From Bacteroidota bacterium (lineage in GTDB: Bacteria > Bacteroidota > Bacteroidia > 2-12-FULL-35-15): a stretch of 64,000 nt of DNA. The first letter of the stretch is position 1, and the number at the start of each line of letters is the position of its first letter. The position numbers and the translations under genes were made by a program. The stretch spans positions 1 to 64,000 of the forward strand of contig CANIQT010000010.1 in the NCBI GenBank assembly GCA_947469885.1. The letters run 5' to 3'. The notes below the pieces were generated by a model. The model did not search any database and had not been told where the DNA came from. It saw nothing but the letters and a program-made list of their open reading frames with translations. Below, piece by piece: positions 43,884 to 52,145 of this stretch.

Positions 43884-43975
43884 TACTCCCTAAATTAGAC
43901 GGCTAAAGTAGTCTATTTTGAGTTAAAAACCAATTAATCAGAATGGGTATTTTTAGGGAAGATGAATCAGTGATG

Positions 43976-44350
43976 TTAGATTTGTTTTTTGCCTTCCACA
44001 AAATACATATCTACTTCTCCTTTGTTTTTTGCAGTTACTTTTCCTCTGTGAATACAATTAAAATCATTTTTTACTAATTCGTAAGTTGTACCGGAGATAT
44101 TTATTTTTCCATGAACACTTGTTTGTTCCATACGGGCTGCGGTGTTCACGGTATCTCCCCAAATATCGTAAGCAAACTTTTTTACTCCCACAATTACTGC
44201 AACAACAATCGTAAGTTTCCGAGCATTTTTAGCCGAAAAAAAAGGATCTTTCAACGAAATATATCTGCTTTGAATGTTAAAAGCATCTTTATATTTGCCT
44301 AATCCTTCGGCAGCTTTGTAAGAAACAAAGTAAGCATCAAAGAGCCACCG
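43976..44350 (-). pseudogene. TPR-adenylate cyclase remnant with internal deletion
   Basis: Reading leftward after a TAA at 44353-44351: LFDAYFVSYKAAEGLGKYKD is the last TPR of a receptor cyclase. It is fused directly, after DPFFSAKNARKLT, to the C-terminal end of a class III cyclase domain (FAYDIWGDTVNTAARME, then GTTYELVK and NKGEVDMYFV). The linker, membrane helix and the first half of the catalytic domain with its metal motif are missing. It is thus a deletion derivative and cannot be an active cyclase. It resembles the other broken cyclase at 19131-20043 (same DIWGDTVNTA core). Confidence 0.75.
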
Positions 44351-44396
44351 TTAGTTGATGAAATAAATGGAGTTTCTTTATACTGATTATTATTAA

Positions 44397-44404
44397 TACT
44401 TTTG
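44397..44404 (+). promoter_or_regulatory. Bacteroidetes -7 box close to a start codon
   Basis: TACTTTTG matches TAnnTTTG and ends only 5 bp before the ATG at 44410, implying a leaderless or nearly leaderless transcript. Confidence 0.45.
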
Positions 44405-44409
44405 TTCGC

Positions 44410-45432
44410 ATGATACTAAAAAACATTTTTACCATCGGATGCTTGCTTTCAGCTATTATGTTTGCATCGTGCAACAACGAGCAAAAACAAAATGAAACAA
44501 AAACACAGGACACAACTTCTGTAAAAACCCCCGCTCAATTGAGCGAATTAAATACCCAGTTGCTTGCCAATCCAAACAGTGGAACTCTTTTAAACAAACG
44601 TGCCAATTATTATTTAAACAAAAATAATTTTAACGAAGCAATGCAGGATATTACCAAAGCCATAAGTATTGACTCTTCTCAATCCGATTATTTTCTTACC
44701 CTTTCCAATGTCTATTTTATGACCAACCAAACCGGCAATTCAAAATCGGCATTGGAAAAAAGCATCAAACTGGATGACAAAAATGTGGAGGCTATATTAA
44801 AATTGGCAGAGTTGTATTTATATGTTAAGAAAAACGATAAGTCAATTGATTACATTAATATGGCTTTGAAAATAGATAAATATAACGCGAAAGCCTATTT
44901 TATGAAAGGAATGAATTTTAAAGAAAAACACGATACCGCAAGAGCCATATCAAGTATGCAGACGGCTGTGGAGCAGGACCAGACTTATTATAACGCTTAC
45001 ATTCAACTTGGACTATTATGTGCAGCTCAACACAATCCACTTGCTTCGCAATATTATAAAAATGCCATTAAAATTAACCCAAAAAGTACCGAAGCCTGGT
45101 ACGATTTGGGCAAATATGAACAGGACGAAGGCTATTGGAACAAAGCACTAGAGGCATATAATGAATTGCTTAAAGTGGATGGCAGATATAAATATGCACA
45201 TTACAATATGGGAGTTATTTATTTTATGGGATTGAAAAAGAATGAAGAAGCCATCGGGCAATTTACCGAAGCAATTACAATTGAACCTAAATATGTGGAG
45301 GCGTATTATGCAAGAGGAGTGGTTTATAAGGAAATGAAAAACAGAAAAAAAGCAGTGGAGGATTTTAATGCCTGCATGGCTATAACTCCCGAATACGAGC
45401 CTGCTGTTGTAGCCTTAAGGGAAATGAAATAG
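44410..45432 (+). CDS. TPR-repeat lipoprotein
   Basis: 340 residues. The signal peptide ends in a lipobox with Cys21 (SAIMFASC). About seven tetratricopeptide repeats (residues 50-335; AYFMKGMNFKEKHDTARAIS, AWYDLGKYEQDEGYWNKALE, AYYARGVVYKEMKNRKKAVE) follow. Such proteins are scaffolds on the periplasmic face of a membrane; the partner is unknown. It is a single gene with a possible leaderless promoter and a hairpin terminator 15-40 bp after the stop. Confidence 0.85.
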   Translation: MILKNIFTIGCLLSAIMFASCNNEQKQNETKTQDTTSVKTPAQLSELNTQLLANPNSGTLLNKRANYYLNKNNFNEAMQDITKAISIDSSQSDYFLTLSNVYFMTNQTGNSKSALEKSIKLDDKNVEAILKLAELYLYVKKNDKSIDYINMALKIDKYNAKAYFMKGMNFKEKHDTARAISSMQTAVEQDQTYYNAYIQLGLLCAAQHNPLASQYYKNAIKINPKSTEAWYDLGKYEQDEGYWNKALEAYNELLKVDGRYKYAHYNMGVIYFMGLKKNEEAIGQFTEAITIEPKYVEAYYARGVVYKEMKNRKKAVEDFNACMAITPEYEPAVVALREMK

Positions 45433-45443
45433 GGCGGAAAACA

Positions 45444-45475
45444 AAAAGGGTTCCACATTGCTGCGAAACCCTTTA
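45444..45475. terminator. Hairpin terminator after the TPR lipoprotein
   Basis: AAAGGGTT and AACCCTTT form the stem around a loop of about 14 nt, with A/T-rich flanks in both directions. Confidence 0.5.
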
Positions 45476-45614
45476 AGTCAATAACCAAATCTAAACCTAC
45501 TTTCAATAAATTTAGAGTACAAATGTAATTTTCGTAATAACATTGTAAAATACTTTGCGATATAAGTTAAAAACTTTGCGTTAAACTAAAAATTTAAAAC
45601 CTCCTAACTTTAAT

Positions 45615-46580
45615 TTATTTTTCTGAATAGTCGTTCAAAACATCTGTGAGGCTCTGTTCGATGGTGTAAGACGACTGCCAACCAGTGTCTTTCTTTATCT
45701 TTTCGTTGCTTCCAATAATAATTTTATTGTCATTAGGTCTCACCAAACTAACATCAGAATGATGAGTTACTTTTATTTTTAAAATGGAAGCCATTATCTG
45801 AATTGCCTGGTTCAGGGATGTTCCTTTGCCGGTACATATATTATAAAGCTGTCCTTTAATTCCTTTTTTAAACAGCAAATAATAAGCATGAACCACATCT
45901 CTAACATCAACAAAATCGCGAATAATGGAAGTGTCTCCGGTGGTTAGCTCTTTTACCTCCGAATTGTTTTTGCTCAAAGCTATCAACTGCTTTGCAAACG
46001 ATGGTATCACAAAAATATCTTTCTGAAAACGGCCAATGTGGTTGAACGACCGGGTCATTACTATATCCATTCCGTAACTCTCTACATACACTTTTGATAA
46101 CATTTCCTGCGAAACACGAGCCACACCATAAGGACTCACTGGTTGGAGATTATGTTCTTCTTTTAATGGTAAATCATCGGCACTCACATTTCCATATTCT
46201 TCTGACGACCCAATAGAAAGTATCCTGCAATTAATATTGAGCAAACGAATAGTTTCAATTAAGTTGAGAAAAATAGTAGTGTTGTTAGTAAAACTTTCTA
46301 CGGGTTTTTTCCAACTCATTGCCACACTGCTATTGGATGCCAAATGCAGCACATGGTTTGGTTTGAATTCCGAAATTATTTTTTCGACTTCCGTTTTATT
46401 TAATAAATCTGTTTTCTGAAAGTTACAGCTTACAAATTTGAAATTTAAAAAATCGAAATCAGCCTGATTAATATCAATACCCAACACATCTGAAGAAATT
46501 TTATTCTCTTCCAGATAAATCAAAAAATGCCTGCTCACAAAGCCGGAAAAACCGGTGATTAAATATTTTTCGTTACTCAT
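45615..46580 (-). CDS. NAD-dependent epimerase/dehydratase (GDP-mannose 4,6-dehydratase-like SDR)
   Basis: 321 residues from ATG 46580, chosen because the -7 box lies at 46598-46605, inside the longer frame to 46610. Extended SDR: cofactor loop TGFSGFVS (9-16), LHLASNSSVAMSW, SIGSSEEYG and SPYGVARVSQE. The normally invariant YxxxK is YGVAR (Tyr151, Arg155). TRSFNHIG (GDP-sugar group) points to GDP-mannose dehydratases or GDP-6-deoxymannose reductases. It probably supplies a deoxysugar nucleotide for the glycosyltransferases encoded divergently at 46704-49105. Confidence 0.82.
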   Translation of the reverse strand: MSNEKYLITGFSGFVSRHFLIYLEENKISSDVLGIDINQADFDFLNFKFVSCNFQKTDLLNKTEVEKIISEFKPNHVLHLASNSSVAMSWKKPVESFTNNTTIFLNLIETIRLLNINCRILSIGSSEEYGNVSADDLPLKEEHNLQPVSPYGVARVSQEMLSKVYVESYGMDIVMTRSFNHIGRFQKDIFVIPSFAKQLIALSKNNSEVKELTTGDTSIIRDFVDVRDVVHAYYLLFKKGIKGQLYNICTGKGTSLNQAIQIMASILKIKVTHHSDVSLVRPNDNKIIIGSNEKIKKDTGWQSSYTIEQSLTDVLNDYSEK

Positions 46581-46597
46581 AGTGGTGTTTGGGTGGG

Positions 46598-46605
46598 CAA
46601 AAGTA
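46598..46605 (-). promoter_or_regulatory. Bacteroidetes -7 box for the SDR gene
   Basis: The minus strand reads TACTTTTG, 17 bp before the ATG at 46580. It supports the shorter start. Confidence 0.5.
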
Positions 46606-46660
46606 AACATTATTTTGAATGTTGTTTGTTATAACGCCACCAAGGGCTAAACAATATTGT

Positions 46661-46668
46661 TATATTTG
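46661..46668 (+). promoter_or_regulatory. Bacteroidetes -7 box for the glycosyltransferase operon
   Basis: TATATTTG is a perfect consensus, 35 bp before the ATG at 46704. It is divergent from the SDR promoter about 55 bp away. Confidence 0.5.
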
Positions 46669-46703
46669 CAAGGATTGATTTTTAATATTGAGATGACCTT
46701 GAA

Positions 46704-47936
46704 ATGAAGATTTTACAGATATGCAGTAAAATGCCTTTTCCGCCTAAAGACGGTGGAAGTATAGCCATGAACATATTAACGGAGGGTTTAATTAAATGCG
46801 GGAACCAAGTAAAAGTATTGGCTGTAAATACTCCTAAACATTTTATTAAGGAAGAAAATATTGACAGGGATTACCGCAAAAAAACTGCATTTCAATCGGT
46901 GTTTATTAATACTTCGGTGAAACCATTGGATGCGTTCCTGAATTTATTTTCAAACAAATCGTATAATATTATTCGTTTTTATACTACTGAATTTGAAAAG
47001 GAACTAATAAAAATTCTTACTGCCGAAAAATTTGATGTGGTGCATCTGGAAACCCTTTGGGTAGCTCCTTATTTGGATGCCATCCGAAAACACTCGAACG
47101 CAAAAATAGTGTTGCGGTCGCAAAATGTGGAGTATGTCATTTGGGAACGATTGGCAGAAGCTACCACTAATCAGCTAAAGAAATGGTATTTAAAATTGCT
47201 TTCCAAACGATTGAAAGAGTATGAGCTTTCCATGCTGAATAAATACGATGGCATTGCAACCATTACCGATATTGACGCATCAGCTTTTCTAAAACTTGGG
47301 TGCTTAATTCCTATAATTAATATTCCATTTGGAATTGATGTTTCCAGATACCAAGAAGATAAATCGAATACCGAATTTCCTTCGGTGTTTCACATCGGTG
47401 CCATGGACTGGATGGCAAATGTGGATGGTATTAAATGGTTTTTGGAAAATGTGTGGAAACAAATTCCTGCTATTTTTCCGAATGTAAATTTATACCTTGC
47501 CGGACGAAACATGCCTGACTGGCTAACACAATTGAAAATGAAAAATGTGGTGGTGTTGGGCGAAGTAGAAGATTCGCATAAATTCATCAATTCAAAATCA
47601 ATCATGATGGTTCCGCTTACTTCGGGTGGTGGTATGCGAGTAAAAATTATTGAAGGCATGGCATTGGGCAAGACTATTGTTTCTACAAGCATTGGTGCCG
47701 AAGGAATAGAATACGAAAACGGAAAAAATATGCTGATTGCCAATACAGAAAATGAATTTGTGACAGCACTTACAAAATGTTTGGGAGATAAAACTTTTTC
47801 GGACAACGTGGCACACCATGCACGAATACTGGCAGAAACTAAATATGATAATTTTATTATCTGCAAAAAATTAACAGAGTTTTATCGACAACTGACATCC
47901 AACATCCAACAACCAACAACTAACAACCAAACTTGA
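46704..47936 (+). CDS. GT4-family glycosyltransferase
   Basis: 410 residues, GT-B fold. N-terminal SKMPFPPKDGGSIAMNILTEG is the acceptor-domain glycine loop. The donor domain has FGIDVSRY, GAMDWMANVDGIKWF, LYLAGRNMPDW and PLTSGGGMRVKIIEGMALGK with the retaining-GT Glu. The last 20 residues (SNIQQPTTNNQT) come from a CCAACATCCAACAACC simple repeat that has extended the reading frame. Its TGA stop overlaps the TTG start of the next gene by 4 bp. It probably assembles a surface glycan with its neighbour. Confidence 0.82.
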   Translation: MKILQICSKMPFPPKDGGSIAMNILTEGLIKCGNQVKVLAVNTPKHFIKEENIDRDYRKKTAFQSVFINTSVKPLDAFLNLFSNKSYNIIRFYTTEFEKELIKILTAEKFDVVHLETLWVAPYLDAIRKHSNAKIVLRSQNVEYVIWERLAEATTNQLKKWYLKLLSKRLKEYELSMLNKYDGIATITDIDASAFLKLGCLIPIINIPFGIDVSRYQEDKSNTEFPSVFHIGAMDWMANVDGIKWFLENVWKQIPAIFPNVNLYLAGRNMPDWLTQLKMKNVVVLGEVEDSHKFINSKSIMMVPLTSGGGMRVKIIEGMALGKTIVSTSIGAEGIEYENGKNMLIANTENEFVTALTKCLGDKTFSDNVAHHARILAETKYDNFIICKKLTEFYRQLTSNIQQPTTNNQT

Positions 47937-49105
47937 AACTCCTAGTCATTTTATCCCGCGTTCCGTATCCTTTAGAAAAAGGAGACAAACTTCGTGCGTT
48001 TAATCAAATCAAAGAATTGTCGAAAAAAAATCAGATTGTTTTGCTAGCCCTCAACGATTCGAAATTAGATGCACGTGCACTGGATGAACTGAAAAAATAT
48101 TGCGTAGGTATTGCTATTGTTCCTTTTTCAAAACTCACTATTTTCTTTAATCTTGTCCGTGCTTTGTTTAGCTCCAAACCATTGCAGGTAGGTTACTTTT
48201 ATTTTAGCAAAGCACAGCAAAAAGTGGATGAAATAATTAAAAAACATCAGCCCGACCATATTTATTGCCAGTTGATTCGCACTGCCGAATATGTAAAAAA
48301 ATACCCCAACATACCCAAAACACTCGACTATATGGATGTGTTTTCGAAGGGAATTGAACGCAGAAAAACAACCGACAAGTTTTATATGAAACCTTTTTTG
48401 GCTATGGAATACCGAAGACTTTTGAAATATGAACACGATGTGTTTTCTTTTTTTACCAACAAAACTATTATTTCGGAACAAGACAAAAATCTGATTCCTC
48501 ATCCCGATAAAAATAAAATTGTGGTTATTCCAAATGGTGTGGATACAGAGTATTTTAAGTCTATTCCGTTTGATAAAGAATTTGAATTGCTATTTAATGG
48601 CAACATGAACTACCCGCCAAACGTGGAAAGTGTGGAGTATTTAGTAAATAAAATAATGCCCTTAGTATGGAGCAAATTGCCTGCAACTCGATTATTAATT
48701 TCGGGTGCATCGCCTAGCAAAAAGGTAATAGCTCTGAAATCGGAAAGAGTGGAAGTGAGTGGGTGGGTTGACGATATCAGATATAATTTTGCTATTTCGA
48801 AAGTACTGGTGGCACCTATGCAAATTAGTATTGGCTTGCAAAACAAACTGCTTGAAGCAATGTCAATGCAGATGCCTTGCGTGACTTCCACCCTTGCCAA
48901 CAACGCCATAGGAGCCAAACACGATAACCAAATAATGGTGGCTGATACTCCCGAGCAATATGCTGTAGCCATTATCGAACTATTGCAAAATCAAACAAAA
49001 GCAAAACAAATTGCTTACAACGGTTATCGTTTTGTTATTAGTAATTTTAACTGGCAAGCAAGCACTGCAAAGCTCGAAAGCCTAATGAAATTGCCCCGCA
49101 AATGA
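47933..49105 (+). CDS. GT4-family glycosyltransferase (second of pair)
   Basis: 390 residues starting at TTG within the overlap TTGA. N-terminal LSRVPYPLEKGDKLRAFNQI is typical of the sugar-transferase/PEP-CTERM-linked GT4 branch. The donor domain shows IPNGVDTEYF, LFNGNMNYPPNVESVEYLV, GWVDDIRYNFAISKVLVAPM and GLQNKLLEAMSMQMP. No exosortase is seen in the window. It overlaps the following amidotransferase gene by 4 bp (ATGA), so 46704-50165 is one transcription unit. Confidence 0.82.
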   Translation: MKLLVILSRVPYPLEKGDKLRAFNQIKELSKKNQIVLLALNDSKLDARALDELKKYCVGIAIVPFSKLTIFFNLVRALFSSKPLQVGYFYFSKAQQKVDEIIKKHQPDHIYCQLIRTAEYVKKYPNIPKTLDYMDVFSKGIERRKTTDKFYMKPFLAMEYRRLLKYEHDVFSFFTNKTIISEQDKNLIPHPDKNKIVVIPNGVDTEYFKSIPFDKEFELLFNGNMNYPPNVESVEYLVNKIMPLVWSKLPATRLLISGASPSKKVIALKSERVEVSGWVDDIRYNFAISKVLVAPMQISIGLQNKLLEAMSMQMPCVTSTLANNAIGAKHDNQIMVADTPEQYAVAIIELLQNQTKAKQIAYNGYRFVISNFNWQASTAKLESLMKLPRK

Positions 49106-49668
49106 AAATTCTATTGCTCGATAATTACGATAGTTTTACTTACAATTTGGTGCATTACATAGAGCAGGTATGCGACCAAACGGTAGATGTATATAGGAAC
49201 AATGAAATTGAAATAACGGATATAGAGCCTTACGATAAGATAATGCTTTCGCCTGGTGCAGGGCTACCCAAAGATGCTGGCATTATGCCCCAAATGATAA
49301 AAACATTTTACAAAACAAAAAGTATTTTCGGAGTATGCCTCGGACAACAAGCAATTGCAGAGACTTTTGGAGGCTCATTAATTAATCTGAACCAAGTGTT
49401 TCATGGTGTGGCTAGTCCAATTACTATTGTTGCGGATGATTATTTGTTTAAGAATATCCCCAAAAAATTTAATGTAGGGCGGTATCATTCGTGGGTGGTG
49501 GACAAAAATAATTTGCCCAAAGAATTAGAAATTACTGCTGTTGATGAATTTGGTAATTGTATGGCTTTACGCCACAAACAGTACGATATAAATGGAGTGC
49601 AGTTTCATCTCGAAAGTATTTTATCGGAGTATGGGTTAGAGATAATTAGAAATTGGGTAAATAATTAG
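49102..49668 (+). CDS. Class I glutamine amidotransferase (PabA/TrpG type)
   Basis: 188 residues, the normal size for anthranilate/aminodeoxychorismate synthase component II. DNYDSFTYNLVHYIEQ at the start, nucleophile Cys79 in GVCLGQQAIAETFGG, GRYHSWVV, and His169/Glu171 in QFHLESILSEYG (FHLES replaces the usual FHPES). It releases ammonia from glutamine for chorismate amination. No component I gene is in the window, so the partner must be elsewhere. The link to glycosyltransferases by overlap is unusual and may be incidental operon structure. Confidence 0.85.
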   Translation: MKILLLDNYDSFTYNLVHYIEQVCDQTVDVYRNNEIEITDIEPYDKIMLSPGAGLPKDAGIMPQMIKTFYKTKSIFGVCLGQQAIAETFGGSLINLNQVFHGVASPITIVADDYLFKNIPKKFNVGRYHSWVVDKNNLPKELEITAVDEFGNCMALRHKQYDINGVQFHLESILSEYGLEIIRNWVNN

Positions 49669-49670
49669 GA

Positions 49671-50165
49671 ATGGAACTAAGATTTATAAAAGCAACAGAA
49701 AACGACATCCCAATAATAACTTATTTGGCAGATGTAATCTGGAAAAAACATTACCCAGCTATTATAACCATAGAGCAAATTGAGTACATGCTCACCCAAA
49801 TGTATTCGCCTGATGCCCTTTTAAAACAAATGAAGGAAGGGCACCAATTTACATTGGCTTACTTGGATGATGCCCCGGTGGGTTACATTTCGATACATAC
49901 CAAAGACGATAAAAATTATTTTATTAATAAATTTTATGTGCTCGTAAACCAGCATCGTCAGGGCATAGGCTCACAGTTGTTCCACCATGTGTTAAACCAA
50001 ATTCCCCAAGCCCAAACCATAGAACTGGCAGTAAACCGGATGAATTACAAAGCCGTTAATTTTTATTTCAAACAAGGATTCACCATCAAAAATTCCTTCG
50101 ATTTACACATTGGGCAGGGGTTTTATATGAATGATTTTTTGATGATTAAAACGGTGGTTTTCTAA
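49671..50165 (+). CDS. GNAT family N-acetyltransferase
   Basis: 164 residues starting 2 bp after the amidotransferase stop. The acetyl-CoA pyrophosphate loop HRQGIGSQLFHHVL and the beta-strands TLAYLDDAPVGYISI and IELAVNRMNYKAVNFYFKQG are typical of GNAT. It resembles the RimI-like/spermidine-acetyltransferase branch in length. Substrate unknown; it could be a protein N-terminus, an amino sugar or a small molecule. It is the last gene of the unit; no terminator hairpin is evident. Confidence 0.82.
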   Translation: MELRFIKATENDIPIITYLADVIWKKHYPAIITIEQIEYMLTQMYSPDALLKQMKEGHQFTLAYLDDAPVGYISIHTKDDKNYFINKFYVLVNQHRQGIGSQLFHHVLNQIPQAQTIELAVNRMNYKAVNFYFKQGFTIKNSFDLHIGQGFYMNDFLMIKTVVF

Positions 50166-50297
50166 TAAATCGGGACCAGCTTTTTAAATACTTATATATA
50201 AGGTGTGATTTTCAACCCAACCAATTCGGTTTTTAGGATTTTTGTATCTACTGAAAATGATTTAGTTTGGTTGTCAAATAGTTACGGAGATATGAAA

Positions 50298-50474
50298 GTT
50301 ACTTTCACTCAAACGGCTGTTACTTTCGTTCAAACTGTTGTTACTTTTGTTCAAACGGCTGTTACTTTTGCTCAAGCGGCTGTTACTTTCATTCAAACGG
50401 CTGTTACTTTCATTCGAACAACTGTTACTTTTGTTCAAACTGCTGTTACTTTCATTCAAACGGCCGTTACTTTT
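50298..50474. repeat. 21-bp tandem repeat array (8.4 copies)
   Basis: The unit GTTACTTTCATTCAAACGGC plus T starts at 50298, 50319, 50340, 50361, 50382, 50403, 50424 and 50445, and a 9-bp remainder ends at 50474. GTTACTTT is invariant; variation lies in the right half. There are no spacers between units. Confidence 0.9.
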
Positions 50475-50547
50475 GAGTCTGTCCAATAATCTGTTGCAAT
50501 TTATTTTCAAATTTTCAAATCATCAAATTTTCAAATCTTTTTTCTCC

Positions 50548-50555
50548 TATCTTTG
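50548..50555 (+). promoter_or_regulatory. Bacteroidetes -7 box for guaA
   Basis: TATCTTTG is a perfect consensus and ends 5 bp before the ATG at 50561, so the transcript is predicted to be leaderless or nearly so. Confidence 0.5.
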
Positions 50556-50560
50556 CACCG

Positions 50561-52090
50561 ATGCAACAAACCATTTTAATCCTCGATTTCGGGTCGCAAT
50601 ACACCCAGCTTATCGCCCGAAGAGTTAGAGAACTCAATGTTTACTGCGAAATTCACCCTTACAATAAAATTCCTGAAATTACATCTAATATCAAAGGCGT
50701 AATCCTTTCGGGTAGTCCCTTTTCTGTCAGAGATGAACAAGCTCCTAATCCCGATTTGTCAGCTTTCAAAGGAAAATTACCCTTGCTTGGTATATGTTAT
50801 GGCGCGCAACTGATGGCACATAAATTTGGTGGCGAAGTGTTGCCTTCCAAACACAGAGAATACGGCAGAGCTCACCTTTCGTTTGTGAATAACGACAATG
50901 TGCTTTTTAAAAATATTTCAAACAATTCTCAGGTATGGATGAGCCATGCCGATACTATTACCAAAATACCGGAACATTTCGAAATCATTGCATCCACCAC
51001 CGATGTTAAGTTTGCAGGTTATCAACAAACGAGGGAACAAACATTTGGCATTCAATTTCATCCCGAAGTATATCATACCTCAGAAGGAAGTATTTTATTG
51101 AAAAACTTTGTAGTTACCATTTGTGGCTGCGACCAAAGCTGGACCCCTGACTCGTTTGTGGAAACTACTGTGGAAGAACTAAAACAAAAAATAGGCAACG
51201 ATAAAGTGGTGTTGGGATTGAGCGGAGGAGTAGATTCCTCAGTAGCAGCGGTGTTGTTGCACAAGGCCATTGGTAAAAACCTGTATTGCATATTTGTTGA
51301 TAATGGTTTGCTTCGCAAAGATGAATTTGAACAAGTGTTAGATTCGTATATGCACATGGGCTTAAATGTAAAGGGAGTAAATGCAAAAGATTTATTTTAT
51401 GCAGCATTGGCAGGCATTACCGACCCGGAAAAAAAACGCAAGGCAATTGGCAAAATATTTATTGATGTATTTGATACTGAATCGAAACACATTGAAGATG
51501 TGAAATGGCTGGCACAAGGCACCATTTATCCTGATGTGATTGAATCAATTTCTGTAAAAGGACCATCCGCTACTATCAAGAGTCACCACAATGTGGGTGG
51601 TTTGCCCGATTTTATGAAACTTAAAATTGTGGAGCCACTTAATACTTTATTTAAAGACGAAGTTCGAAGAGTTGGAAGAACTTTAAAAATAGATGATGCT
51701 ATTTTGAACCGTCATCCTTTCCCAGGTCCGGGATTAGCAATAAGAATTCTCGGAGATATTACTCCCGAAAAGGTACGCATATTGCAAGAAGTAGATGCTA
51801 TTTTTATCAATAATCTGAAGTCAGAAAATTTATATAAAGATGTGTGGCAGGCAGGAGCCATATTTTTACCTGTTCAATCGGTTGGTGTGATGGGTGATGA
51901 GCGAACGTATGAAAATGCAGTTGCCCTGCGTGCCGTAACCAGCACCGATGGCATGACAGCCGACTGGTGTCATTTGCCGTACGAATTTTTAGGAAAAGTA
52001 TCCAACGAAATAATAAATAAAGTAAAAGGTATTAACCGTGTGGTCTATGATATCAGCTCCAAACCACCTGCAACCATTGAGTGGGAATAA
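50561..52090 (+). CDS. guaA: GMP synthase (glutamine-hydrolysing)
   Basis: 509 residues, full length. The glutaminase domain has Cys79 in [15 protein letters not shown] and His167/Glu169 in FHPEVYHT. The ATP pyrophosphatase PP-loop is [11 protein letters not shown] (220-230). The dimerisation domain has [15 protein letters not shown] and ends with the usual KPPATIEWE. It aminates XMP to GMP in the cytoplasm, the last step of guanine nucleotide synthesis. It appears monocistronic or leads the run to cmk. A TTGATTGACGATTG simple repeat follows the stop. Confidence 0.95.
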   Translation: MQQTILILDFGSQYTQLIARRVRELNVYCEIHPYNKIPEITSNIKGVILSGSPFSVRDEQAPNPDLSAFKGKLPLLGICYGAQLMAHKFGGEVLPSKHREYGRAHLSFVNNDNVLFKNISNNSQVWMSHADTITKIPEHFEIIASTTDVKFAGYQQTREQTFGIQFHPEVYHTSEGSILLKNFVVTICGCDQSWTPDSFVETTVEELKQKIGNDKVVLGLSGGVDSSVAAVLLHKAIGKNLYCIFVDNGLLRKDEFEQVLDSYMHMGLNVKGVNAKDLFYAALAGITDPEKKRKAIGKIFIDVFDTESKHIEDVKWLAQGTIYPDVIESISVKGPSATIKSHHNVGGLPDFMKLKIVEPLNTLFKDEVRRVGRTLKIDDAILNRHPFPGPGLAIRILGDITPEKVRILQEVDAIFINNLKSENLYKDVWQAGAIFLPVQSVGVMGDERTYENAVALRAVTSTDGMTADWCHLPYEFLGKVSNEIINKVKGINRVVYDISSKPPATIEWE

Positions 52091-52145
52091 AATAATCGTT
52101 GATTGACGATTGTTGATTGATGATTTGTAATTGTAGAATTTTAGA

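Larger units (their letters stand above)
50166..50560. other. Gene-free stretch with a 21-bp tandem array and the guaA promoter
   Basis: The 395 bp include the array at 50298-50474, an AAATTTTCAAATC simple repeat (50500-50537) and the guaA -7 box. A GTG-started frame (50205-50489, AVTFIQT repeats) stays open only because 21 is divisible by three. It has no recognisable features, so I do not call it a gene. Confidence 0.6.

Noticed and set aside
46704-49105. Exosortase/PEP-CTERM locus
   Set aside because: The GT4 genes resemble those near exosortases, but no exosortase or PEP-CTERM protein is visible.
50205-50489. Small repeat protein (AVTFIQT heptads)
   Set aside because: GTG start, open frame explained by the 21-bp period; substitutions are not biased to silent positions and the opposite strand is equally open.
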